A stretch of 64,000 nucleotides of DNA, taken from positions 1,568,001-1,632,000 of the forward strand of contig JASPKZ010010239.1 of the NCBI GenBank assembly GCA_030220185.1. The letters are read 5' to 3'. A program made the translations under genes and the position numbers. The notes under the pieces are model-generated. The model had not been told where the DNA came from. It saw nothing but the letters and a program-made list of their open reading frames with translations, and searched no databases. Of this stretch, positions 21,950 through 34,505 are shown piece by piece; position 1 is the first letter of the stretch, and every line of letters begins with the position of its first letter. Source of the DNA: Diploptera punctata (taxonomy: Eukaryota; Arthropoda; Insecta; Blattodea; Blaberidae).

Positions 21950-22754
21950 CAATACGAAACCGCCTCTGTGTTTGAATGGTTTGTATTCCAGAATCCCATC
22001 TCAAGATTCATAGCAGTATCGGAGTTATCACAATTGAGTATTATTTTATACGAAGACTACAGAGGAAGAATAATGAATGTCAGAAAATTAGGGAAATAGA
22101 GATAACCCTAACATCTAGTGCATATTTTTATATTTTAATTGGCAGAGATGAACATTGAGAATACGCGGAATGTTGCACGGTTCAAGTTTTGTTCTGCTGG
22201 GATGAACGACATATGATCATAAGTAAGGGGCGGACGTGTCATATGACGTGTCATATTTTTACCAAAACCTGTATTCTAAGCATCAAGTAAGTAAAAACAT
22301 TTATGTATGCCTTATTATTAGGTCTTAAAAGTCATATTCGCATCTTTTCAGATCTTTGATCATACTTCTGCTTATTTGTATGATAAAGTAATTTATGTTG
22401 GTCATATTTTGTTTTTTTAAATAGGCTAGTCATCAGGCGATTGGAAATAACCAATATTTTATCTGTATAAAAATCGTCAGTTTCACAGTACAACTTGTTT
22501 CCGCAGGTTTCTGTTAACAGGTAGCAAACGTTTGCACTGGACAATAGCAGAAAGAACTTCCTTTCTCTTTTGATGCAAATTGAAATGTATATGAATGGAC
22601 AATCAATATAGAATGGGTAAAAAAATTCTTTCATTTTATAAGGTCAATTTTTTGTCTTGTTTAGGCCATTTAAATTAACCTTTTTTTAGGTCACAAATGG
22701 ATGCAGTGTTTTCCATTTTTGTGTCATAGAAATCCGCCACCGTAAATCAATATT
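21950..22754. other. Unannotated spacer
   Basis: Includes a 100-codon minus-strand ORF (22332-22634) with no recognisable motif. Confidence 0.4.
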
Positions 22755-23185
22755 AATGCCATGAATTATTTCCAATTTATCTGTGAGGATTTGGAAATCA
22801 AGAGTTGCATTTGTTAGGACTATTTAACGAATAAAATTAAGCTGTTGACCTCATAAATAAGTCTTTAAATATAGTTATTTTTAAATATTTATATATTTAC
22901 TATAAACGCGCGAAGTTTGAAAACAAATGAGAAATGTTTGGTTATGTTTCATTTGTTCATCACTGCAACTTGACCATACTATTTATTGTGAAATAGGATC
23001 GCAATATTGTAAGAATGCACCCTAGTGGATAAAAATATAAAATAAGGAGGAGTTTTTTATTTTGGTAATCAAAATTTGATAATTATCGAGGCGAAACACA
23101 ACTGTGTTTGGTTGTAAAACAAAATTAATTGAAATGTGAGTAATCATTGTCTCCCATTTGGGCCCTGCGTTAAATAGTTAAACAT
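22755..23185 (+). repeat. Repeat S, copy 2 (contiguous)
   Basis: Aligns with 4960-5265 followed by 6490-6620 and shows the uninterrupted arrangement. Confidence 0.7.
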
Positions 23186-23806
23186 AACAATTTTCCTAAT
23201 TATTTGCTTTTGGGGCATTATTTGCTTTTTCGTCTAGGATGTTCATGTGAGAAAATAGAGAAATCAGGTTAGAAAAGCTGAAGCTATGATTGAGACATTG
23301 TGTCACGACTAAACACAATAGTCTTGTACAATCTCCTGTTTCTAGTAACAGCCCCTGATCTAGTCCATCTTGTAGACGGGTGATATATAAAAACACGAAG
23401 ATGAAATAATGTAACATAACTTCAAAAACAACATTGTTATGATAATAATAAATGGCAAGTGTTTCTTTCAGAATTGTGTAGCCCGGATTTTCTGGCGTTT
23501 AACTGAAAGCGAGAATTATCGGGAAAACATCAAGCAGGAATTTTAAATTAGCCAGGAAACGAACCCGATGGTGCTGCATGAATGGGATTCATATTTATTC
23601 TAGACCATCCAGTAGTTAGCCCCATATATAGTCTAAATTGTTCATAACCATCTTGTATAAAATCGATTGATTTTATGAAATATGGATCTTAATATACTAA
23701 ACATTCTTTAAAATGTAATTATTTTCCACTACACAGGTTTGGGAGTACATTTTATTGGAACTGCAGTTGTGTTGCATTCGTATTCCCAGATCGGTTGCTT
23801 TTTTAA

Positions 23807-24855
23807 CCCATTGGAGACACGTTTAAAGCGCCTAGCATGTTCACTGGGAACCCATTTAAATCCTCCTCACCGCTACTCCGGCTGCGCTGGACTTTAAAAT
23901 CAGAATACAAAATACACATACTGTGTTCTATGACTTATGTTTTTCAGATATTTTGTTTACCCCTGAATTTCTTTTAGTATCTTGTAATTTTACGAATAGC
24001 AAAGGAATGTGGCCTACCTGCTACCCTCTTTTGTGCATTGTAAACCGTTATGTTTTGTTATTTTCAAGGCTGTGAAAGTTGACAAACATTTCAAAAACCA
24101 TCTTTTTGTAAGAGTTCTCGGACATTGCCTCTAAAGTAAACACAAATCATATGTTCAAACAAGACCGAAAAAAATAACTAACGCAACATAATACTGTACA
24201 TAATTAAATAAATATATGAAATATAAATAAGCATAGACCTATACATTATAAAATCAGGAAAAGTTCTTCGTATATTCTTTAATTATCTTAGTTATATATC
24301 GACCTGTAAATTATAAATACTATAGATAAAAACTGGACGAAACTCACCTAATATTTCTACCATCAGTAGCATGCACGGTTACGTTGTCACTGTATATTAT
24401 TTCAATCGTTCGAATCTTCGTTCCATGATAATTCACTACAATCAGTGTCCCATAACCATTTCATTCACTACTTCTCTTAGTTTCTCAATAGCAATACGTT
24501 GTGTCCTATTTACGGACATATCGCAAAAAAAAATTAAATTTACAACTATGAATTTTAACAAATAAACACTGAATTTATATTCACTTATATTTTACCGTAA
24601 TAAATGCCTACAGCTATAGTCTACTATTCTGTAAATAATAACAAAAATAAACTATACACTACACTAGGCCTATACATATTTACTTTACATAAACAAACAA
24701 CAAATTTTACTGACGGTGAACGAAAATTTAAACCACTAAAAAAACCTAACTTCTTAAGGTGGGGGTTATAACACAACAACGAGTCTAGCTCGTTGTGGGG
24801 CTCTTTGGACTTTCTACCTGCTCACGAGGGAGACTCGTTAAAAGTCTCCAATGGG
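23807..24855. mobile_element. piggyBac-like non-autonomous element (TTAA target)
   Basis: TTAA tetranucleotides (23803-23806 and 24856-24859) directly flank perfect 12-bp inverted termini CCCATTGGAGAC. TTAA target duplication with termini starting CCC is the hallmark of piggyBac elements. The 1049-bp interior has no ORF over 64 codons and no transposase motif, so it would depend on a helper. A chance occurrence of both features is unlikely, but only one copy is in the window. Confidence 0.75.
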
Positions 24856-24859
24856 TTAA

Positions 24860-25600
24860 TTGATTTGGTTTGAAAACTTGATTTAACATCCATTGCATTT
24901 TTGAACTCCATATATAACTGGCAGTGTTTTAAACGTGAAGTCCTAACGACCGTTTGTCCGTATTGCTACAATGATATCACAATACTCACATCCAATAATA
25001 TGTTCACGGTGTCTTGAACTAGAAGCGGGTAATGGCGATTTTTAAACTCCTGTTATATTTCTATTTGAAAATTACACTCGCATCCGCAATGTTTCCATTT
25101 CATTGAGGTTTAAATGTTCCGTGCATTTAATATATTTGTGACCACACTATTTGCAGCAAACTCCACTAGTAGAATTCTTTAAGTGTTCACTTCTGCTTGC
25201 TTCTATTATTATATCAAAATAACCACGAGCTAGATTAAAATTCTATTCATAGACCTTTTTATGTTTGTGAGGATAAATTTTGACAACAGCCCGTCAGTCA
25301 CGAAATGCATAAACTAAACTAATTCCACAGATCGTTGAATTTATGGTGTATTTTGCTGCTTTAAGAATATATAATTGAGAGGTATAGTGAGTGAGCCACT
25401 TTGAGAAGAAATGAAAGTAAATTGGGTTTTATAAAGCGATTATATTACGCAATTATTTTACAATAAAGCGGTAACCTCTTTCTTGTTTTACTTACTGTTA
25501 TGTAAACTATGCAAAAGGAAAAATATAATTTTAATATAAATATCGCTGATTATATCCATTTCTTCTCAAAGGGGCACAGTTCCCTCTCTCACTAGACCTC
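24860..25600. other. Unannotated spacer
   Basis: AT-rich. No ORF or internal repeat match found. Confidence 0.45.
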
Positions 25601-25604
25601 TCAA

Positions 25605-26095
25605 TTCATTATCATCATATTTCAGTATTGAACTTATTAGCCTGTTCCTTCCTCAACTTTCTCTCTCCATTTTGTCCTTGGTCTTCCTATTTCTCTTGTA
25701 CCTCTGGGTTGGTAGTCCAGTATGATTTTTGGAATTATTTATGGTACCGTTCTTTGATGGTATTGGAACCACTTGTGTTTTCTTTCTCATGCTCATTCAT
25801 AGAGCCCCTTTACATTTAATTCTTCTCCCGTTTCTGAATTTCGCCTTTTTTTTGTAAATTGCGTTTCATGCTACGTATCGATAACATACATTAAACAACG
25901 CATTGCCTTTGTTTTATTGAATTTTAATTTTGAATCCTTTCTCGCTTTATCCTGCTCTTCACCTAATAGTTGCACACGAATAATGATTTATTATCTAATT
26001 ATTTTGGTCTTATTGAATAATCTTTACGATATTTCGCAGCCTTGATTATCATTCTTTAGCTATATTTCGCAGCCTAAGTATTTGAAGTATGATAT
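25605..26095 (-). mobile_element. LINE-J remnant
   Basis: The minus strand gives YFKYLGCEI near 26070-26095 and later PKIILDYQPRGTREIGRPR with TKWRE (25650-25735). These are the EFKYLG box and the GRPR..W tail of a non-LTR element. Stops lie between them. Confidence 0.6.
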
Positions 26096-26117
26096 ATGTA
26101 TGTATATATATATATAT

Positions 26118-26373
26118 ATCATCATCATCATCATCATCACTCCAGCGATTTGGCAATTGCCCGTTCCGACTTCATAATGCATCAGCCCAACGTCTTCTAG
26201 GTCTTCCAACATCACGACTTCCTCTTGCTTGATAATTTCTTGCTAACAATGGATATCTCTCCTTACTCATTCCATCCATGTGATCAATCCATTTTTGTGT
26301 GTAATTCGTGACTTTATCCAATAAAGGCTGTACTTTCAATTCTTCTCTTATATCCTCATTTCTTATTCTATCA

Positions 26374-26375
<2 letters not shown>
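26118..26375 (-). mobile_element. LINE-C carboxy-terminal fragment
   Basis: Almost exact reverse complement of 2958-3240, with the GAT-repeat 3' end at 26118. TA-rich microsatellites flank it on both sides. Confidence 0.85.
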
Positions 26376-26448
<73 letters not shown>

Positions 26449-26450
26449 TA
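26376..26450. repeat. TA and TTTA microsatellites
   Basis: About 16 TA units followed by about 10 TTTA units. Confidence 0.95.
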
Positions 26451-26796
26451 TATGGATTTTTAATTTTTACACATCTTTCTGTGCCTGAAGTTTGTCTTCT
26501 ATATTTAATTAAAAGTTTGTATCCTATTATATTAAGAGAAAACCAACACGGCGACCGTTATAGTGGTTTTTAATTTATTGGTTTGAAGTAAACTCACACT
26601 GATGATGGTCAGATTTCGCAGATTTTTTAAAGAACGCTTTCCTTGTTTTATTTTAGTGGCAGATGCAGAAGTTATTAGGAAAAATCTAAATGTGACAGCT
26701 ATGCGCTAGAGCGAATTTTAAATTTCAAATTTGATGTCACCCCCGATTCTTAATGGTTCGACTTCGCTGGTTAATGAACTCGATCTTATGATGTCC

Positions 26797-29700
26797 TAAT
26801 TCATTACGCTTGCTACATACTGATAGCAGTTCCGAACAAAATTCCGACTGCTAGAATGTTAACAGGTAGAAACACAACACATACATATTTATATAATTCA
26901 TTACGCTTGCTAACATACTGATAGCAGTTCCGAACAAAAATTCCGGCTGCTAGAATGTTAACAGGTAGAAACACACACATACATATTTATATAATTCATT
27001 ACGCTGCTACATACTGATAGCAGTTCCGAACAAAAATTCCGACTGCTAGAATGTTAACAGGTAGAAAACACACACATACATATTTATATAATTCATTACG
27101 CTTGCTACATACTGATAGCAGTTCCGAACAAAATTCCGGCTGCTAGAATGTTTAACAGGTAGAAAAACACACACATACATATTTATATAATTCATTACGC
27201 TTGCTACATACTGATAGCAGTTCCGAACAAAAATTCCGGCTGCTAGAATGTTAACAGGTAGAAACACCACACATACATATTTATATAATTCATTACGCTT
27301 GCTACATACTGATAGCAGTTCCGAACAAAAATTCCGGCTGCTAGAATGTTAACATGGTAGAAAACACACACATACATATTTATATAATTCATTACGCTTG
27401 CTACATACTGATAGCAGTTCCGAACAAAAAATTCCGGCTGCTAGAATGTTAACAGGTAGAAACACCACACATCCATATTTATATAATTCATTACGCTTGC
27501 TACATACTGATAGCAGTTCCGAACAAAAATTCCAGCTGCTAGAATGTTAACAGGTAGAAACACACACATACATATTTATATAATTCATTACGCTTGCTAC
27601 ATACTGATAGCAGTTCCGAACAAAAATTCCGGCTGCTAGAATGTTAACAGGTAGAAACACACACATACATATTTATATAATTCATTACGCTTGCTACATA
27701 CTGATAGCAGTTCCGAACAAAAATTCCGGCTGCTAGAATGTTAACAGGTAGAAACAACACACATACATATTTATATAATTCATTACGCTTGCTACATACT
27801 GATAGCAGTTCCGAACAAAAATTCCGACTGCTAGAATGTTAACAGGTAGAAACACACACATACATATTTATATAATTCATTACGCTTGCTACATACTGAT
27901 AGCAGTTCCGAACAAAAATTCCGACTGCTAGAATGTTAACAGGTAGAAACACACACATACATATTTATATAATTCATTACGCTTGCTACATACTGATAGC
28001 AGTTCCGAACAAAATTCCGACTGCTAGAATGTTAACAGGTAGAAACACACACATACATATTTATATAATTCATTACGCTTGCTACATACTGATAGCAGTT
28101 CCGAACAAAAATTCCGGCTGCTAGAATGTTAACAGGTAGAAACACACACATACATATTTATATAATTCATTAGGCTTGCTACATACTGATAGCAGTTCCG
28201 AACAAAACTTCCGGCTGCTAGAATGTTAACAGGTAGAAACACACACATACATATTTATATAATTCATTACGCTTGCTACATACTGATAGCAGTTCCGAAC
28301 AAAATTCCGGCTGCTAGAATGTTTAACAGGTAGAAACACACACATACATATTTATATAATTCATTACGCTTGCTACATACTGATAGCAGTTCCGAACAAA
28401 ATTCCGGCTGCTAGAATGTTAACAGGTAGAAACACACACATACATATTTATATAATTCATTACGCTTGCTACATACTGATAGCAGTTCCGAACAAAAATT
28501 CCGGCTGCTAGAATGTTAACAGGTAGAAACACACACACATACATATTTATATAATTCATTACGCTTGCTACATACTGATAGCAGTTCCGAACAAAAATTC
28601 CGGCTGCTAGAATGTTAACAGGTAGAAACACACACATACATATTTTATATAATTCATTACGCTTGCTACATACTGATAGCAGTTCCCGAACAAAAATTCC
28701 GGCTGCTAGAATGTTAACAGGTAGAAACACACACATACATATTTATATAATTCATTACGCTTGGCTACATACTGATAGCAGTTCCGAACAAAAATTCCGA
28801 CTGCTAGAATGTTAACAGGTAGAAACACACACATACATATTTATATAATTCATTACGCTTGCTACATACTGATAGCAGTTCCGAACAAAAATTCCGGCTG
28901 CTAGAATGTTAACAGGTAGAAACACACACATACATATTTATATAATTCATTACGCTTGCTACATACTGATAGCAGTTCCGAACAAAATTCCGGCTGCTAG
29001 AATGTTAACAGGTAGAAACATACACATACATATTTATATAATTCATTACGCTTGCTACATACTGATAGCAGTTCCGAACAAAAATTCCGGCTGCTAGAAT
29101 GTTAACAGGTAGAAACACACACATACATATTTATATAATTCATTACGCTTGCTACATACTGATAGCAGTTCCGAACAAAAATTCCGGCTGCTAGAATGTT
29201 AACAGGTAGAAACACACACATACATATTTATATAATTCATTACGCTTGCTACATACTGATAGCAGTTCCGAACAAAAATTCCGACTGCTAGAATGTTAAC
29301 AGGTAGAAACACACACATACATATTTATATAATTCATTACGCTTGCTACATACTGATAGCAGTTCCGAACAAAATTCCGACTGCTAGAATGTTAACAGGT
29401 AGAAACACACACATACATATTTATATAATTCATTACGCTTGCTACATACTGATAGCAGTTCCGAACAAAAATTCCGGCTGCTAGAATGTTAACAGGTAGA
29501 AACACACACATACATATTTATATAATTCATTACGCTTGCTACATACCGATAGCAGTTCCGAAACAAAAATTCCGGCTGCTAGAATGTTAACAGGTAGAAA
29601 CACACACAATACATATTTATATAATTCATTACGCTTGCTACATACTGATGCAGTTCCGAACAAAAATTCCGGCTGCTAGAATGTTAACAGGTAGAAACAC

Positions 29701-30108
29701 ACACATACATATTTATATAATTCATTACGCTTGCTACATACTGATAGCAGTTCCGAACAAAAATTCCGGCTGCTAGAATGTTAACAGGTAGAAACACACA
29801 CATACATATTTATATAATTCATTACGCTTGCTACATACTGATAGCAGTTCCGAACAAAAATTCCGGCTGCTAGAATGTTAACAGGTAGAAACACACACAT
29901 ACATATTTATATAATTCATTACGCTTGCTACATACTGATAGCAGTTCCGAACAAAAATTCCGGCTGCTAGAATGTTAACAGGTAGAAACACACACATACA
30001 TATTTATATAATTCATTACGCTTGCTACATACTGATAGCAGTTCCGAACAAAAATTCCGGCTGCTAGAATGTTAACAGGTAGAAACACACACATACATAT
30101 TTATATAT
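26797..30108. repeat. 97-bp minisatellite, about 34 copies
   Basis: The unit begins AATTCATTACGCTTGCTACA and includes GATAGCAGTTCCGAAC, CCGGCTGCTAGAATG and an ACACACACATACATA run. Counting one unit gives 97 bp, and the 3.3-kb span therefore holds about 34 copies. Units are nearly identical. Variants are CCGGC/CCGAC, four or five As before TTCC, and one-base indels. The many short ORFs with MLTGRNTHIHIYIIHYA are by-products of the repeat and its complement. The array ends abruptly in LINE-F. Confidence 0.98.
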
Positions 30109-32015
30109 CCTTACTTAGTACTTAATACAGGCTTTCCAGTTTACAGCAGTTTGCCTTTGATTCTTGCTTTCCAGAGATTCCTATCTTCCCATTGTCCATC
30201 TTCCATACCCCTCTTCATCATGGCATCATATATTCCCTCATACCATGCTCTTCTACTCCTTCCCCTTCTCCTTCTGCCTGGTACCCATCCAATCCAACAC
30301 CTTAAACAGGTCTTCCGGCATCCGTTGTACATGTCCATACCATTGTAGAGCTCTCTTTGTTATCCTCTTGAATAACAGTTTCTTGTGCATCCATTTCTTG
30401 TCTGATATATGTATTTCGAATATGTTGTAGCCTGGATATTCTCATACTTCTCCGTAATCCATCCATTTCTGTCGCCAAGATTCTTTTCTGCATCCTTTCA
30501 TTTATTGTCCAGCTTTCTGATCCATAAATGTAAGTATACTTTCTATTATTGTCTGTATAATCCCTTTTTTTGTTTTTCTGGCCAAATTTATATTCCATAA
30601 AAGACAATTCAGGGATCTAATCGCCTTCCTTGCACAATTTACTCTGTTAATAATATCTTTTTCACAAGTACCAGATTTATCTATTATAGATCCAAGATAT
30701 TTAAATTCTTCAACACGTTTAATTATCATATTATTTATTTGTAGGTCTCTTGAATTTCCTCCGATTACCATATATTCTGTTTTAATATAATTTATCTTCA
30801 GTCCACCTACCTCAAATGCATCGACCAACTTTCTGATCATATATTTTATATCTTCTTTATCTTGTCCTATTATAATCTGGTCATCAGCGAATAATAAATT
30901 GTGCAGTAAATGGCCATTAATGTCGATTCCCATTCCCCTACATGGCTTATTCCATTTCATTAATACATCTTCTAAATATATCTTGAACAATGTTGGTGAC
31001 ATCCCGCATCCTTGTCTTAATCCTTTTGTTATATCAAATTCTGAGTATATTCTATTTCCAACCTTAATACTTGCTTTACAATCATACATTCTTTTTATAA
31101 AATGTATGAGAGATTTAGATATTGCAAACTTCTCCATTGCCACCAAAAGCTTGTTGATGGGTACAGAGTCATATGCCTTTTCCAGATCTATAAATGCCAT
31201 ATGAACTTCTTTTCCTTTAGCCAACATCTTTTTCGTAATCTGCCTGATCACAAATATATTAACAAGGCACGATTTACCTGTTGTGAAACCTGTTTGTTCT
31301 TCTGGTATTCTATTTTGTATTAGTTCCTCCAATCTGATTTTAATACTTGTACTTAACGTTCTACTAATTGCTGCCATAACACTGATGCCTCTATAGTTCG
31401 ATGGATCTCTTTTATTCCCTTTATTTTTGTATATTGCACTAATATACGATAACTTGCACTAATCTGGAATAGGATCTCCTTCTATCACTTGGTTAAAAAG
31501 TCTAGTTAAAATTCTTATAATTCCTGAATCACCATATTTAATTGGTTCCATGGTTATTCCTCCTGGACCTGCCGCTTTTTCCATTTTTTTCTGTTCTCAA
31601 CAACCAAATTATATTCTGAATTATGGTAAATACAGTAATCGTATTAACATGAATTGCGTTTCTGACCTCCTCTTCTGTTATAGGTTCTATTAAGTCACCC
31701 TTTCCATTATCCAGTGTAGCATAGTCTATAAATTCTCTCCTAGTTTCTGTTTAAAGCATTTTAAAATATTCCTGAAAAGTTTTCATTGGTACTAAATTAA
31801 AACTCTTTGTCATATTATCATTTCGCATGTTCGTAATTGTCCTCCATGCTTGGGCTGACTTCGAATAGCCTACTGTATGCTCGATTTCTCCACATACCCT
31901 ATTCCACATTTTTTTTATGTTTCCTGACTTCTGCTTTAACCTTTCTTTTAAGTATGTTATAACTTTGATAATCTTCATCTTTCTTAGACCTTAAATATTT
32001 TTGATATGCATTTTT
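30109..32015 (-). mobile_element. LINE-F, 5'-truncated, RT-bearing
   Basis: The minus strand encodes GPGGITMEPIKYGDSGI (about 31570), a stop-interrupted KNKGNKRDPSNYRGIS, the main RT frame, and then frameshifted tail blocks GSESWTINERMQKRIL and GRRRRGRSRRAWYEGI ending RIKGKLL. The 3' end is at the junction with the minisatellite. The endonuclease is absent. At its 5' edge it joins a SINE fragment at about 32023. A second copy is at 35190-36515. Confidence 0.9.
30502..31377 (-). pseudogene. LINE-F reverse transcriptase (partial, 291 codons)
   Basis: This is the longest RT frame of LINE-F. Visible blocks are EEQTGFTTGKSC, VHMAFIDLEKAYDSVP (first catalytic Asp), ITKGLRQGCGMSPTLF, the catalytic LLFADDQII, then LKINYIKTEYMV and EEFKYLGSI. 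The polymerase would copy the element's own RNA at a nicked target. The frame begins at an internal Met (no true start) and runs off frame after LARKTKKG, where the tail continues in another frame. It lacks the upstream RT fingers block because of a TAG near 31455. Confidence 0.9.
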
Positions 32016-32022
32016 TTCTGTA

Positions 32023-32135
32023 GCAATTGGAAGCTACCACACTTATAATTTCCTAGTAAAGCTTCAAAGCTTAGCATGAAAATGCTATGATTGCAGTGAA
32101 AGACCTGCCTTTTGGCAGAATTACTATGGATATAT
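32023..32135 (+). mobile_element. SINE-1, copy e, 3' fragment
   Basis: Only the distal part (GGAAGCTACCACAC to ATTACTATGGATA) is present. The tRNA-like head is missing. Confidence 0.85.
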
Positions 32136-32750
32136 ATATGGATTTTCTATTAAATCGATTTTTTAAATTTAGTTTGTGTGGTTAGTCTACAACTATGAAA
32201 TGTTGAATTCTGTTCATGGTCAGATAACCCTTGGGGCCCCAAGAATCTCCTGTTTTTTAAGGGATTCGAAAAGTGTTCTGAAGGCTCAGTTTTATATTTA
32301 TGTAAAGTGATTTTTTTTTGTAATTTTTATAAAAGAGTTAATTTCAATCTTCCGCGCTGAGTTGTGTCCTGATTAGCAGGCTCGATTCGATACTCGGAGG
32401 GTTTGGATATCGTAATTGTAAAATTTAATATCTCGGGGCTTGGAAAGTTACTTGTCCACAATCCTTGATAGCCAAAGTGGAGCAGATTCCTGGATTTAAT
32501 ACGAAACCCTTCCGTCCGCACTGCATACATGAGAATTTATATGACACTCCTGATAGCGATTCATCCATCGGATGAGACAATTAATCATGGCACGAGTACG
32601 TCTATCATACTTGCTTACACCGGTTTCATTTTCTTCTCTATTTTACCTTCATCTTTATATGTATCACCCATTTACTACACATAAACATAAATCATACATA
32701 CACCTTTACCCTTCTCTATGTACAAAGAGCACATAATCTACTTAAAGTAG
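32136..32750. other. Unannotated spacer
   Basis: No repeat match found. The 67-codon ORF at 32327-32530 is unsupported. Confidence 0.4.
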
Positions 32751-32751
32751 T

Positions 32752-33205
32752 ATTAATATAAAATTATGGAATATTCACCTGAAAGGTCCGTCTCCTCAAC
32801 TTAATTAATCATTTAACTGTAGCGCTTTCGGGACTTGTCCCATCATCGGCAGGATTCAAAACTGGTGTTTCACTGAAGATCTGGTAGAGGGGGTTGCATG
32901 TATTGAGTTCGTTTTCATTTTATCATGCTGTCGTTGTGAGACTGCTTTCAGGATTCACATCTCTATTGAGTAAGTGAGTATCGCGGTATTAGTTGCTCTG
33001 TGCATTACTGGTAGTGTGTTTTCAATATTTAACAACATGCGATGTCCTTCATGGCTAACGTGTTTGGCATAGCTTGATTTCCCTTCTGCGTGAATGAAGT
33101 CTCGGAAATGTTCTTTGAATCTGATGTTAAAACTCCTGTTTGTCCTTCCTATATAAAATTTGTTGCAGTCCTTTTGAGGTGAATATTCCATAATTTTATA
33201 TTAAT
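32752..33205 (-). mobile_element. Penelope-like element remnant 3, flanked by inverted 29-bp repeats
   Basis: The minus strand encodes NKFYIGRTNRSFNIRFKEHF and on through SSYAKHVSHEGH (32955-33170), the GIY-YIG endonuclease signature. It is followed by a hammerhead-like motif at 32817-32852. A perfect 29-bp inverted repeat brackets the fragment (32752-32780 and 33177-33205), and the nominal start MEYSP lies in that repeat. It belongs to a different Penelope family from 1826-2284, judging by sequence. Confidence 0.75.
32817..32852 (-). ncRNA. Hammerhead-like motif, Penelope family 2
   Basis: On the minus strand: CTG, CCGATGA (one change from CUGAUGA), T, hairpin GGGAC/GTCCC, GAAA, palindromic GCGC, TA, CAG. 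Stem I (CTG with CAG) pairs fully and the cleavage triplet would be CUA. The C replacing the invariant U4 suggests loss of activity. Confidence 0.42.
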
Positions 33206-34370
33206 TTTGAATAAACCTCAACGGAACACATCATGAATCTTATAAAAGTTGATTAAAGTAGTATGCCGAAATGATACAATTGAAAGTAAATCTTAACGCT
33301 GTCATTCTCCCATTGCGGAAATCGAAACACGAAAAGTATAGCAGATGATATTGGAACACAAACACACATACACACTAATTTATTTTGCAATTGGTTTTGA
33401 CAAATTAATTTCAGCAATTTTTATTCTTTCAGTTTTAGTAAGTGTTATTAATGGTTACTATTTTGATTACATCGAGACGGTATGACCTAGTTGTGACTTT
33501 TCATGGTATTCCTTAGTTATTAAAGTACAAATTGGGTTAATAATTGATTACGAATGACACAATACACTACATCGATTATCGACATTTCATAATTCATTAT
33601 ACAGAGCGAAATCAGTGAAACCCCTTAGATTCATGAGTACAAATAATAAAATAAGTACACGTGTTTTTGGTATTTTATTTGCAGTATTATCTGTTACATT
33701 AAAACATCTAGAAAACAAAGGAGAAATCAATTCTTATAACTTGTGCTGTGATAAAATTTAACTTTATTTTACTTATTGATCCACATTTGATAGGATTAAA
33801 CTTGAATACGTATTACGATATGTGCATGTATATGTCTAATGTGCGGGAACCGTATGACGAAATACATACTATAGGATATTTTAACTCTTTGGAATACTAG
33901 AGGCATCTGTTGTTGCTGGAAAAGTCCCTAAATTCAAATTGCGATATATTGCCATTCTACGAGTTAATGTCAAACCTAGAAAATTGGTAAAAAATTAGGA
34001 GCCCTAGATTTTTGGATAAGAACAACACTCATTCAATAAACAAGCAAATAAACAAAGTGCAATTATTATATCTGCTACAAAAGGTTAAATCATTTTAATA
34101 CTAGCTTAATTGTTTAATTTGTAATGTAATATATATAGAGGCTTATTATTTCTCATTATTTATGTACATTTAGGCTGTATTTTGAATAATCGTGTTTTCA
34201 TACTTTAATTTAACACCTTTCTTAATTTCGATTCTTCAGCTATTATTGATGTTAGATTACTCTGAATGCGGTTAACTGTTGTTCCCAGGAATATCATCCT
34301 GGTAGTTTCATATTTTGAGCTTTGAAATAGTTAAATCAGTCTTTATATTTGTTATTGATTATGCTAAAAT
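33206..34370. other. Unannotated spacer
   Basis: AT-rich, no ORF over 60 codons, nothing recognised. Confidence 0.5.
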
Positions 34371-34375
34371 TAAAC

Positions 34376-34379
<4 letters not shown>

Positions 34380-34411
<32 letters not shown>
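34380..34411. repeat. TA microsatellite
   Basis: About 16 TA units. Confidence 0.97.
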
Positions 34412-34414
<3 letters not shown>

Positions 34415-34434
34415 ACGGAGAATTAAAATAATCC

Positions 34435-34505
34435 ACTCTCCGCTGAAAATCGAACCTGGGCCGCTGAAGTGAGAGGTAGGGACTTCATCAACCACGCCAT
34501 TTTGA
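34435..34505 (-). repeat. tRNA-like SINE head fragment
   Basis: The minus strand reads GGCGTGGTTGATGAAG and later CCCAGGTTCGATTTTC, matching A- and B-box spacing of a tRNA-derived element. Single occurrence in the window. Confidence 0.35.

Noticed and set aside
27933..29484. Repeated ORFs reading MLTGRNTHIHIYIIHYA as a repeat protein
   Set aside because: They arise from the 97-bp tandem unit, which is not a multiple of three. Frames stay open only where single-base indels happen to restore phase, and ORFs occur on both strands.
26797..30108. CRISPR array
   Set aside because: The whole 97-bp unit is conserved, with no unique spacers, and the context is an insect-like nuclear genome.
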